Assembly: GCA_027452145.1 (NCBI GenBank)
Contig: DAIDHB010000309.1
Span: 1-39,137 of the forward strand
Direction of reading: 5' to 3'
DNA from: Planctomycetales bacterium
GTDB lineage: Bacteria > Planctomycetota > Planctomycetia > Isosphaerales > Isosphaeraceae
Length of the DNA stretch: 39,137 nt
Below the pieces are notes generated by a model that did no database searches, was not told the DNA's origin, and saw nothing but the letters and a program-made list of their open reading frames with translations. A program made the position numbers and the translations under genes. Shown one piece after another: positions 30,933 through 39,137 of the stretch. How positions within the stretch are numbered: position 1 is the stretch's first letter; each line of letters begins with the position of its first letter.

Positions 30933-33584
30933 CTATCGATCGGCCGGCGATCCGGCCAGGTCCGTCCGGTCCCGGCGCACGAGACCCGTCGGAGCGATCG
31001 GCGGCCGGACTAACGAATTCCGAGCCGGGGGTCGTGCGGCCGAACTCAGGGCGTCCACCGACTTCGGCGGCGAAAGGAGCTTGTCGAGCCGCTCCTGCCA
31101 GTCCGCCAGGTTGTGACGAACGACTGCGTTATCCGGGTCGAGGATCAGGGCGCGTCTGGACTCGTCCACGGCAAGTCTCAGGTATTTCTCGACGGCTGCC
31201 CGATCGCCGGTCTTGTAGGCGTTCTTGTGGATCTGGATGTAGGCGTGGCTGAGCGTCCAGTGAGCCGCGGCCCGGTCGGGATACCGTGCGACCAGTTGCC
31301 TGCCGAAGGCATGAAGGCGGTCGGCGAGACGCCGCGCCTCTTCCAGCCGGCCGAAGCGGCGTCGTTCCGCGAGCCGAGCGAAGAAGCACTCGACGACCAC
31401 GGCTTCAAAAACTGGATTGACTCCTCTCGATGTCGGGCGCACCGAGTGGAACTGGACGAGCAACGACGCCCAGTCCTCGGCGCTTAGCCGGTCGGCCTGC
31501 GGGGAGATCAATCGCGAAAGGGGATCCATTCCGGGGACGGCCGCGGACCCGGTCGGCCCGGTCCGGCCGCTTGCTCCCAGTTGACGCAGGTCCTCATGGG
31601 CGAACACACGGTAAATGGCTACGGCCGGTTCACTCGCGCCGCGCGGGTCGTTGTCGAGTGTGCGGACATTCGCCTCGAGCAGCGATCGGGCTCGTGCGAC
31701 ATCGCCGCTTCGGGCCAACCACATCCCCAGGCCCGTACGCAGCTCCGCGAGATTGGTGATCGAAACAGATGTGCGTTCCTGGTCCGGCATTCTCTCCAGA
31801 ATTGCGATGCGCCGTGCCAGGTAATCGACGCAATCCTCGTCCTTCCCCTCGCGGCCGGCCAGCTCCGCGAGGAGATCGTAGTTCATGCGCTGGAGCGTCA
31901 GTACCGTTGAATCCTTCGGTGCGTCAGCGGCGGCCTGCTCCAGGACCTCCCGCGCCTCGGCAAGCAGCGACCTTGCCTCATCCTGTCCTCCGTCGTTGAT
32001 GAGGATCGCGGCCAGGCGAAGGTCAGTCCCCGCCAGCCACTTGCGCACGGTGGGATCATCGGGGCGACGGCGAACGAGTGCCAGGAGCTGCTGCCGGCCT
32101 CGCCGCAGGATCGGGACCAACCTGGCCCCCGAGTAGGCCGCTGGACGAACGGAGACTCCGTTGGAGCTCGATTCGGCGAAGACCTCGAGGATATCGTCCG
32201 CCAGCTCCAGGCCGGCGTCGGCCGTCCGCCGCTCGGAATCGGCGCGCACGCCCTCGGCCTGCCCACGATTCCACGCGTTCTCGGCGCGCAGGCGCTCGGC
32301 CCTGGCTTGCCGCCAGAACCACGATGTGGCGAGCAGGCCGATCGCGATGGCCAGCACGAAGCTCGTCGCCAGCGTGGCGACGAGGGGACTGTGCCGGGCC
32401 CATCGCACCGCTCGCCCCCAGGGGCCGACCGGGTGGATCGAGACCGGCCTGCCTTCCAGGAATCGTTTCAGGTCGTCCCGGACGGCACCGGCGGTCGGAT
32501 ACCGCCGGGACGGGTCCTCCTCCAGGCACCTGAGGCAGATCCGCTCCAGGTCCGCGGGGATGCGCGGCGCCCAACGCCTGGGCGGGGTCAGACGCATGCC
32601 GGCCCTGGAATCGTCCCGATCGGCCGGAATCGGCGCGAATTGCGGCGGCTTGCCGGCGAGGAGGTGATGGAGCGTCGCCCCCAGGCCGTAGACATCCACG
32701 GCGGGGGTCAGGACGGCGTCGGCCCGGAGCTGCTCGGGAGCCGAATACGCGGCCGTCCCGGCGACAAACCCCTCGTCGGACGCAGTCCGTCCGGCCCGGC
32801 CGGCCAGCCCGAAATCGGTGAGCAAGGGCTGGTCGCCTCGACCCAGCAGGATGTTCGATGGCTTGACGTCGCGGTGGAGGATCCCGGGGCTGGGATTGGG
32901 ATCGTCGTCGTCTCCATCCGTCGGTCGTTGCAGCTTCAACTGGTGGACGAAATCCAGCGCGTCGGCGACCTGGACCAGGATCTGGGCCGACCAGCGCGGA
33001 TCCTGGGGAGCCGCGCCGATCCGCTCCGCCAGTGTCGGGCCGTCGATCAGCTCGGTCGCGATGAACGGTGTGCCGGCCTCCGGGCCCTCGGCGATGATTC
33101 CGGAGCCGAGGTAGCGCACGACATTGCGATGACCGATGTGGGCGAGGACCCGGGCCTCGCCGATCAGCAGGCGGGTCATGAGGAGCCGGCGTCCTGGCGC
33201 CTCCGGCCCGGCCTGCGGCGAGGGCGGCCGCAGGACCTTCAGTGCGACCGGGACGCCGAAATCACGACGGCTGATCGCCCGATACACGCGGCCGAATCCG
33301 CCCTCGCCCAGCACCCCCGTGATGTCGTAGCCGGGGACTTTCAGCCCTCTCCCGGTCAACGGCCCGGCCGGCGTCGTCGGCCGGCCTTGCCGGCGGCGGC
33401 GCCGCGCCTCGGCGCGTCGTCGCAGCCGCTCGACGGCCTCATCGATCCGGCCCCGGGCGTCAGGGACGAGCGCGACCTCAATCTCGGGAGGCAGCTCGGG
33501 CCGGGGATCGCCGCGCAGGAACGCGGCGTAGCAGGATTCAAGGTAGCCGTCGATCGGCTCCGCGGAGATGTTCGGGGTGTCCAT
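30933..33584 (-). CDS. Membrane Ser/Thr protein kinase with C-terminal helical repeats
   Basis: An 883-residue receptor-type kinase. A 85-residue basic/acidic lead comes before the kinase domain: glycine loop GEGGFGRVY (93-101), VALKVL with Lys116, HRDVKPSN near 236, DFGLA, and APEQL. A membrane helix follows near residues 398-420 (LVATLATSFVLAIAIGLLATSWFW). The outer C-terminal part is helical and TPR-like (LLALVRRRPDDPTVRKWLAGTDLRLA, GDRAAVEKYLRLAVDESRRALILDPDNAV). It signals by phosphorylating Ser/Thr of target proteins, with the C-terminal part perhaps as sensor. GGAGG follows the stop of the preceding gene (33603) and the gap is 18 bases, so it is the second gene of an operon. The kinase motifs are all intact. 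Confidence 0.92.
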   Translation of the reverse strand: MDTPNISAEPIDGYLESCYAAFLRGDPRPELPPEIEVALVPDARGRIDEAVERLRRRAEARRRRRQGRPTTPAGPLTGRGLKVPGYDITGVLGEGGFGRVYRAISRRDFGVPVALKVLRPPSPQAGPEAPGRRLLMTRLLIGEARVLAHIGHRNVVRYLGSGIIAEGPEAGTPFIATELIDGPTLAERIGAAPQDPRWSAQILVQVADALDFVHQLKLQRPTDGDDDDPNPSPGILHRDVKPSNILLGRGDQPLLTDFGLAGRAGRTASDEGFVAGTAAYSAPEQLRADAVLTPAVDVYGLGATLHHLLAGKPPQFAPIPADRDDSRAGMRLTPPRRWAPRIPADLERICLRCLEEDPSRRYPTAGAVRDDLKRFLEGRPVSIHPVGPWGRAVRWARHSPLVATLATSFVLAIAIGLLATSWFWRQARAERLRAENAWNRGQAEGVRADSERRTADAGLELADDILEVFAESSSNGVSVRPAAYSGARLVPILRRGRQQLLALVRRRPDDPTVRKWLAGTDLRLAAILINDGGQDEARSLLAEAREVLEQAAADAPKDSTVLTLQRMNYDLLAELAGREGKDEDCVDYLARRIAILERMPDQERTSVSITNLAELRTGLGMWLARSGDVARARSLLEANVRTLDNDPRGASEPAVAIYRVFAHEDLRQLGASGRTGPTGSAAVPGMDPLSRLISPQADRLSAEDWASLLVQFHSVRPTSRGVNPVFEAVVVECFFARLAERRRFGRLEEARRLADRLHAFGRQLVARYPDRAAAHWTLSHAYIQIHKNAYKTGDRAAVEKYLRLAVDESRRALILDPDNAVVRHNLADWQERLDKLLSPPKSVDALSSAARPPARNSLVRPPIAPTGLVRRDRTDLAGSPADR

Positions 33585-33602
33585 GGCTGGGACGAACCTC
33601 CG

Positions 33603-34367
33603 TCATGCTCGATCGTCACCGTTCGCGGGAGCTCCCTCGCCGCCTTGGTTCTCGGAACGGCTCCGCGCCGGCTTTCGCTTCGCCTGGTTCCGCTCCCTCT
33701 CGGCGCGGATGTGCCGGACGGGCTCCTGAATCCACTTGCGAATGCGCTCCCCGGCCTTCCGCAATTCGTCCGGCCCGAGCCCCGGCCCGTACACCAGCCG
33801 GGCGAGCTTGCCGTACTCCCAGCCCTTCAGGACGTGCAGCCGGGCGAGGACCTCGTAGAGCCTCCGCTGGTCGTCGTTCTTGCCCTGGACCGTCCGGATC
33901 GCCGACTCGAGCCCATCGTCCCAGGTCTCGAACAGGATGGTCGAGTGCGGCTCGCCGTTCGAGGCCGGCCGATAGCCTTTTTCCTCGGCTTGCTCGATCC
34001 GGGGATCGCCGAACTCAGGGCCGCGGCCTTTGCGTTTGGCGGCCTTCCAGATCTCGCGGCGGACCCTCCGCTCGACCGAGGCCTCGAACCGTTCCGGCGT
34101 CGCGAGATCTTCGACACTCGACCCGATCTCCTGTCGCCTCTCGGCGAGCAGCATGCCCGCCAGGCTCACCAGATCGAGCCCGGCCTCCTCGGCGGCCCTC
34201 CGGTGCATCGCGCCGAGGACCCGGTGGGGCGTCGAGGTCCTGTCGGCGTAGAGCCTCGCGTATCGGTCGATCAGCTCGGCCTCGGCACGCAGGCCCGCGC
34301 GGATCCTGTCGAGCAGGTCCTCGATCGTCGCGGACGCGAAATCCGGGTCATCCGGAACGGCGGACAT
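33603..34367 (-). CDS. Possible sigma-70-like regulator in a kinase operon
   Basis: A 254-residue soluble, charged protein. The opening TIEDLLDRIRAGLRAEAELIDRYARLY recalls the region-2 start of ECF sigma factors ('...lL.rir.Gd..A...l...y'). Near residue 170, RLYEVLARLHVLKGWEYGKLARLVYGPGL followed by ELRKAGERIRKWI resembles a region-4 helix-turn-helix ('l....leg.sy.eiA.ll..s...vr....R.r..l'). The middle is weakly matching (VERRVRREIWKAAKRKGRG). The Arg/Lys/Asp-rich tail is low complexity. It is the first gene of a pair with the membrane kinase, the usual layout in planctomycetes for sigma factor and kinase. I would not assign it without a profile search; a kinase-specific regulator of another fold is possible. 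Confidence 0.55.
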   Translation of the reverse strand: MSAVPDDPDFASATIEDLLDRIRAGLRAEAELIDRYARLYADRTSTPHRVLGAMHRRAAEEAGLDLVSLAGMLLAERRQEIGSSVEDLATPERFEASVERRVRREIWKAAKRKGRGPEFGDPRIEQAEEKGYRPASNGEPHSTILFETWDDGLESAIRTVQGKNDDQRRLYEVLARLHVLKGWEYGKLARLVYGPGLGPDELRKAGERIRKWIQEPVRHIRAERERNQAKRKPARSRSENQGGEGAPANGDDRA

Positions 34368-35070
34368 TTTTCACCCCGGTGCCTCGGGTCGAGTTCGACA
34401 TGAGCCTCTCTCTCGTCCAGACAACAGAAGTCCTTGCCAATTCTCGATTTGGACACCGAATCCCCTCCGGCCGGCGGCGGCCGGATCGCGAGGACGATCG
34501 ACAAATCCCCGCGACTCCGTTTCCGGTCGGGCGGCCGCCGACTTCCTCCTTGATGAGGAGACCCGGAGTGGCGTGGCCAGTCATCGGGGCGCGATTGTAT
34601 CGTCCACACACGACGGAATCCTGAATTGCGTTGATGGAAATACTAGCCGACCCGGCGTGCCGACGCAATGGGCCGTCCGCGTACCTGCGCAACCGGTCGA
34701 GCGCAGCGCGACCGTGCCTCGCCCGACGATCCGCCGCTCCCGGGCGTCCACCCGGAGACCCCCTCGCGCTCCGTCGTTCCAGGCGGAACCGGACCCTGGA
34801 GGCGAAAGCAACACTTCTCGGCTGCTTGAACTCTTCTTCACGATGATCGCGCAAGTTTGCCGCCCGGGGGGCGTCTGCAAGGTAAGCATCGCGGTCCGCG
34901 CGCCGCTCCAACACGGTGAAGAAGAACCACGGCCGATCGTCGGGTTGCCATGCCGTCACCGACCTCGTTCGGGTTCGTCGCGATCGGCGAGGTCGACCGG
35001 CCGGTCGACCGGGTAAACGGGCGCAACGGGACGGAATGGGGATAGCCGGCAAGCCAACGGAGCCGAGACC
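34368..35070. other. 703-base stretch between divergent genes, no gene seen
   Basis: Open frames here give Arg/Pro/Ser-rich, unpatterned translations, so I do not call a gene. It lies between the sigma-like gene (minus) and the exoprotein gene (plus) and should carry both promoters. It holds copy 2 of a 19-base repeat at 34786-34804. I see no rRNA, tRNA or riboswitch core. Confidence 0.5.
34786..34804 (+). repeat. 19-base direct repeat, copy 2
   Basis: It is an exact copy of 26277-26295, 266 bases upstream of the LEPR-XLL gene at 35071. No start codon follows at ribosome-site distance. Confidence 0.6.
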
Positions 35071-38000
35071 ATGACGAGCGATGTCACCAGGCAGCAGACA
35101 ACCCGGCTCGGTACGTTTTCGGACGCGGGGGAACGGCAACGGCCGAAGCGCGCGGGCCGCTGGAGGCATCGGATGCCGGCGCTCGAGCTCCTGGAGACGC
35201 GTTGCCTGCTTAGCGGCGGCAATGGCCCTCAAGGGGTCGCCGCGGGGGCCGGGCCGGACCCGAACGTCTGGTTCACGCTCAGCTCGAATGCCATCGGCAT
35301 GGTCAACCCGGCCAAGCCCGCCGCCGGGATGACCCAGTACCAGATCCCCACCCTCGACTCGGGACCGGGCCCGATCGCCGCCGGGCCGCAGGCCATCCTT
35401 TATGCGAGCGACAATATCAATGCCCAGCTCTACAAGATCGACAAGGCCACCGGCACGGTGCTCCAGACGATCCCCGTGGCCAAAGCGCAGGACAGTCTCA
35501 TCTTCGACAGCCAGAACGAGCTCATCTACACCACCAACGTCGGAGGCGCCGCAGAAGTCCGCAGGGTGGACCCCACGGTCGGCATTTCGTCGGATACCCT
35601 GATCGCCACGATCGGATCCATCGCCCTGGACCTCACCTTGATGCCGGGCGGCCACTCGGTGCTGGCCGTCGACGTGACCTCCGGCAAGCTCTACGAGGTC
35701 AGCCTCGACCACCCCGGTCAGACCACGACCGTGAGCTCGACCGCCAAGTTCGAGGGCGGCATCGTCTACGACAGCACCGGCCGGCTCTTCGCCGTGGCGA
35801 ACTCATCGATCGTCGAGCTGGATCCCAACACCTTCAGCGTGATCGCGAGTTCCGGATCGTTGAGCAGTCTCGACGGCCTGGCGTACGACTCCTTCACCGG
35901 CGACCTGTTCGCCAGCTCGTTCGCGATCAACGCGGCATCGGGCCGAGCAGGGATCTACGAACTGAGCCTGCAACCCGGCAGCTTCCTCCAGGCGACGCTG
36001 ATCACCAGCAGTAGTTTCTCCAGCTCGTTCCGCCCCGACGGGCTCGAGACCGACGGGGAGGGCACACTGTACATCGCCTCCCTTCACGACAGGGTCGATC
36101 AGTACGACATCACCACTGGCAAGATGACGCCTCTGACTGGAGCCCTCTCGGGCCTCGACGACCTGGTGCCCCTGTCGGGCACGGGCGGCCATTCCGTTCC
36201 CGATTACTGGTTCTACGAGCAGAACGCCGGGCAGTTCGGCGCCATCGACCCGACCACCGGTTCCATCACCGAGATCCCGTTCACCACGACGGGCAATCCC
36301 CAGATCAACGGGATCACGGCCGGCCCGGGCGGGACGATCTGGTTCACCGAGTTCAACACCGATCGGATCGGGATGCTCGACACGGACACCCATCTGATCA
36401 CCGAATTCACGCCGCCGACCGCGAACGCCGAACCGTACGGGATCGTGGAGGGTCCCGACGGGACGATCTGGTTCACCGAGGCGGGGGCCAACCAGATCGG
36501 GAAGATCAACCCGATCACGTACAAGATCCAGGAGTTCCGCATCGATTCCTCGGGCGACGACGAGGCCGAGGGCGTCACCTTCGGGCCCGATGGAAATCTC
36601 TGGTTCGTCCTGACCGGACTCGACGCGATCGGCGAGATGAATCCCAGGACGGGCGTGATGATCGGCGAATACGGCGTGCCGACGCCCAACGCCGGCCTTG
36701 CTCAGATCGTGTCCGACCCGGCGGACGGGAGCCTCTGGTTCACGGAGGATGCCGCGGGCCAGGTTGGGATGATCAACGCGACCACGAAGGTCATCACCGA
36801 ATTCGCCATGCCCACCGCGAGCGCCACTCCCCAGGCGTTGGTGGTCGCCCGGAACGGGAACATCTGGCTCGCCGAGTCGAATTCCGGCCGCTTCGCCGAG
36901 ATCGCCCCGACCAGCCCCGTCAACATCACGGAGTACGCCATCCCCGGGTTCGCCACGCAGTGGGCCATCGCACCCGGGGGCGAGCCGCCGTCATCCATCG
37001 TCGCGGGCGGGTCGTTCGGCTTGAGATTGATCGCCGAGGACGGGGCCGGCACCCAGGCGACCGGGTTCAATGGCAGCGTCACGCTGACGCTGGTCAATGG
37101 CAGCGGCGTCACGCTCCAGGGCCCGGCGACGGCGAACGCCCAGGGAGGGCTGGTGACCTTCACCGGCCTGTCGATCAACACGGTGGGCACGTATCAGATC
37201 CAGGCGACCAGCGGCGGCCTGAGTCCGGTCGTCACGCTCGACATCACGGTCACGCCCGGAGCCGCCACGCAACTGGTCGTCGTGCCGGGCAGCCTCTCGA
37301 GCCCGGTCGTCGCCGGGGCCGGCTTCGGCCTCACCGTCGACGCCGAGGACGGCTACGGCAACCTCGACAGGTCCTTCGCCGGCACCGTTCAGCTCGGGTT
37401 GGCGAACGCGCCGGGGGTCATCCTCCATGGAACGGCCACCGCAACCGCCAACGCGGGTACGGCGAAGTTCTCGGGCCTGTGGATCACCACGGCAGGGACC
37501 TATGCCTTCCTGGCCACGTACCTCAACCTGGCCCCGTTGACATCATCGAGCATCGTCATCAGCGCGGGAAATGCCGTGGCGCTGGCCATCGCGCAGCAGC
37601 CGCCCACGAACGCCACCGCCGGGCAGGTCTTCTCGACCGCGCCCGTGGTCGAGGAGGTGGACCAGTACGGCAACCCCGTCACCGGCGACAGCACGAGCGT
37701 CGTGACGGCGGCCCGGGGCGATCTCGGCACGTCCACCCTGCTGGGTGGAGCCCTGTCGTTAACGCTCGTCAACGGCGAGGCCACCTTCGGCGGCCTCTCG
37801 TACAACAAGGCCGAGGCGATGGACATCACCTTCACATCCAGCGCCGCCGGGATCAGCCCGGTGACCTCGGGCCCGGTCCAGGTCGCGGGGGCGGCGCCCA
37901 GCCAGTTGGTGATCAGCCAGCAGCCCTCGACGACCGCAACGGCCGGCCAGCCTTTCGGGGCCCAGCCAGCGGTGCTCGTCGAGGACCAGTTCGGCAACCT

Positions 38001-39012
38001 CGTGACCGATGATAACACCACGAGGGTCACCGCGTTCGTCGCCTCGGGAGCCGGGACTCTGTCCGGCCCGACCATTGTCACGGCATCGCAGGGCGTGGCG
38101 CAGTTCGCCGGGCTCCACGACGACGTCGCCGGGACCGTCAAGCTGGCCTTCATGAGCGGCATCCTGCTCGTCCCGACGTCGAAGCCGATCGTCATCAGCC
38201 CGGCGGATCCGTACATGCTCGCGGTCCGGACGCAGCCCTCGGCCGTCGCGACGGTCGGCCAGCCCTTTGCCAGCCAGCCGATGATCGTCGAGGAGGACAG
38301 GTACGGCAACGTCGAGACGGGCGACAGCACCACGGTGGTGACGGTGTCGCCCTCCGGCGGCAGCGGCAGCCTCGCGGGCGAAAAGTCGGTGGCATTAAAC
38401 GCGGGCGTGGCCAGCTTCACCGGCCTGGCCGACAGCAACGCGGAGACGATTGCCCTGGTGTTCAGCGGTGGCAACCTGCCGGCCGTGCAATCGACTCCGA
38501 TCACGATCACCTCGACGACGCCGACCCCGACCCCGACCACGCCGACGCCAACTCCCACCACGCCCACGCCGACCCCGACGACATCTCCGACGACGACGCC
38601 CACATCCACGCCGGCTCCGACGATCGTCGTCGAGCGGGTCGTGATGACCCCGAAGTCCGGAAAGAAGGGCAAGTCCCACCTCGCGGGCTTCGCCCTCCAG
38701 TTCAGCACCGCGATGAACGCGCAATCGGCCGAGTCAGCCGGCAACTACACGGTCACTGCCGCGACCAGCAAACGCATCAAGGGGAAGAAAGGGCTCGTGT
38801 ACTCGCGGGTGGCCGTCAGGGCGGCCTACGACGCCGCGACTCAGACGGTCACGCTGACCCTCGCGGGGAAGTCCAGATTCGCCGCCGGGGGAGAGATCAC
38901 GGTCGACTCTTCGCCCCCGAACGGCGTCGTGAGCGCGGCGGGCGTGGCGCTCGATCCGAGCGACGCCACGTTCGCCATCGGGCGCGGGGCGAAGGGCATC
39001 ACGGCGGGCTGA
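35071..39012 (+). CDS. Large LEPR-XLL exoprotein with beta-propellers and Ig-like repeats
   Basis: A 1313-residue exported protein. LELLETRCLLS at about 37-48 is the LEPR-XLL motif. Residues about 60-370 form a propeller of NHL/YVTN-like strands. About 373-612 matches the virginiamycin-B-lyase (Vgb)-type propeller: repeats such as PGGTIWFTEFNTDRIG, PDGTIWFTEAGANQIG and DGSLWFTEDAAGQVG. Five Ig-like repeats of about 100 residues follow (630-1147), each with 'A-G/V-x-F...E-D-x-x-G-N' cores, the later three starting near LVISQQPS-like segments. Residues 1148-1185 are a Thr/Pro linker coded by a short tandem DNA repeat, and 1186-1313 is a beta module like that of the giant protein. The ATG at 35071 has GGAG nine bases upstream. 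Function is inferred as a surface or matrix protein; lyase activity is not supported. Confidence 0.9.
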   Translation: MTSDVTRQQTTRLGTFSDAGERQRPKRAGRWRHRMPALELLETRCLLSGGNGPQGVAAGAGPDPNVWFTLSSNAIGMVNPAKPAAGMTQYQIPTLDSGPGPIAAGPQAILYASDNINAQLYKIDKATGTVLQTIPVAKAQDSLIFDSQNELIYTTNVGGAAEVRRVDPTVGISSDTLIATIGSIALDLTLMPGGHSVLAVDVTSGKLYEVSLDHPGQTTTVSSTAKFEGGIVYDSTGRLFAVANSSIVELDPNTFSVIASSGSLSSLDGLAYDSFTGDLFASSFAINAASGRAGIYELSLQPGSFLQATLITSSSFSSSFRPDGLETDGEGTLYIASLHDRVDQYDITTGKMTPLTGALSGLDDLVPLSGTGGHSVPDYWFYEQNAGQFGAIDPTTGSITEIPFTTTGNPQINGITAGPGGTIWFTEFNTDRIGMLDTDTHLITEFTPPTANAEPYGIVEGPDGTIWFTEAGANQIGKINPITYKIQEFRIDSSGDDEAEGVTFGPDGNLWFVLTGLDAIGEMNPRTGVMIGEYGVPTPNAGLAQIVSDPADGSLWFTEDAAGQVGMINATTKVITEFAMPTASATPQALVVARNGNIWLAESNSGRFAEIAPTSPVNITEYAIPGFATQWAIAPGGEPPSSIVAGGSFGLRLIAEDGAGTQATGFNGSVTLTLVNGSGVTLQGPATANAQGGLVTFTGLSINTVGTYQIQATSGGLSPVVTLDITVTPGAATQLVVVPGSLSSPVVAGAGFGLTVDAEDGYGNLDRSFAGTVQLGLANAPGVILHGTATATANAGTAKFSGLWITTAGTYAFLATYLNLAPLTSSSIVISAGNAVALAIAQQPPTNATAGQVFSTAPVVEEVDQYGNPVTGDSTSVVTAARGDLGTSTLLGGALSLTLVNGEATFGGLSYNKAEAMDITFTSSAAGISPVTSGPVQVAGAAPSQLVISQQPSTTATAGQPFGAQPAVLVEDQFGNLVTDDNTTRVTAFVASGAGTLSGPTIVTASQGVAQFAGLHDDVAGTVKLAFMSGILLVPTSKPIVISPADPYMLAVRTQPSAVATVGQPFASQPMIVEEDRYGNVETGDSTTVVTVSPSGGSGSLAGEKSVALNAGVASFTGLADSNAETIALVFSGGNLPAVQSTPITITSTTPTPTPTTPTPTPTTPTPTPTTSPTTTPTSTPAPTIVVERVVMTPKSGKKGKSHLAGFALQFSTAMNAQSAESAGNYTVTAATSKRIKGKKGLVYSRVAVRAAYDAATQTVTLTLAGKSRFAAGGEITVDSSPPNGVVSAAGVALDPSDATFAIGRGAKGITAG

Positions 39013-39050
39013 GAGGCGGATGGCGACTCGGCTCTCGGGGGCGAGACCGC

Positions 39051-39137
39051 ATGATCGGCGTCGGCGCGACACTCGACGAGCGGTTCACCCTGGTCGAGGA
39101 GCTCGGCCAGGGCGGCATGGGCACGGTCTACCGGGCG
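39051..39137 (+). CDS. Serine/threonine protein kinase, 5' end only
   Basis: The first 29 codons of a kinase that runs past the window. The translation ends in FTLVEELGQGGMGTVYRA: the bacterial PknB-type glycine loop G-Q-G-G-M-G-x-V-Y. The ATG at 39051 has a purine-rich GGGGGCGAG before it. It starts 38 bases after the exoprotein stop on the same strand and may be co-transcribed with it. The catalytic domain is outside the window, so only the family is supported. Confidence 0.85.
   Translation, partial: MIGVGATLDERFTLVEELGQGGMGTVYRA

Noticed and set aside
34368..35016. Small genes in the 34.4-35.1 kb gap
   Set aside because: Frames on both strands are low-complexity Arg/Pro/Ser strings without a start signal.
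36190..36906. True virginiamycin B lyase
   Set aside because: The propeller repeats match the fold, but the setting is a large exported multi-domain protein; activity is not supported.
38513..38630. Tandem DNA repeat as a separate element
   Set aside because: It is the in-frame code for the Thr/Pro linker of the exoprotein.

Overview
The window is high-GC bacterial DNA that looks planctomycete, most likely family Isosphaeraceae. The signs are three secreted or surface proteins with a short N-terminal L-E-x-R-x-L-L motif (the LEPR-XLL signature known from Planctomycetes), very large repeat-rich exoproteins, and Pkn-type kinases with a membrane segment and a long C-terminal region. Genus cannot be read from the sequence alone. 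There are no rRNA or tRNA genes, no CRISPR array, no transposase and no phage genes that I can see.

Layout. Bases 1-8.3 kb carry ordinary small genes: the 3' end of a sugar epimerase/reductase, clpS, a small unknown, an RlmI-like 23S rRNA methyltransferase, a duplicated membrane protein (DUF6766-like), a TerC/YjbE metal exporter, a BON-domain plus HPr-like pair, EcsC, and a DinB plus unknown pair. Two related hairpin elements with inverted ends sit in the two convergent junctions at 0.3-0.46 kb and 2.59-2.70 kb. Bases 8.3-19.6 kb are one 11.3-kb minus-strand gene for a 3758-residue mosaic exoprotein (RTX-like glycine/aspartate repeats, a coiled coil, eight kelch repeats, Ig/PKD/MBG-like modules, a Pro/Ser/Thr linker and a C-terminal beta module). 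Its roughly 1.1-kb upstream region is non-coding and has an unusual array of TGCCA sites and A-tracts spaced at whole DNA turns, plus two palindromes. Bases 20.6-30.9 kb hold a methyltransferase, a YfhO-like polytopic membrane protein, a PPP-family phosphatase, a secreted GntH-like metallo-beta-lactamase-fold hydrolase divergent from a LEPR-XLL phospholipase-D-like protein, a GH39 secreted glycosidase and a GH13 amylase-family enzyme. Bases 30.9-39.1 kb hold a two-gene operon (possible sigma-like regulator, then a receptor-type Ser/Thr kinase), a second large LEPR-XLL exoprotein with propeller and Ig repeats, and the first 29 codons of another kinase.

How it fits together. The clearest theme is the cell surface. 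Two giant LEPR-XLL proteins, far apart and on opposite strands, end in the same Pro/Thr/Ser linker plus a similar C-terminal beta module, which suggests a shared export or anchoring route. Kinases and a PPP phosphatase add phospho-signalling. The HPr-like protein lacks the phospho-accepting histidine but keeps the regulatory serine, as in Bacillus Crh, so it is more likely regulatory than sugar-transporting. I see no dedicated defence or biosynthetic island. The most unusual signal is the helically phased array upstream of the giant gene.
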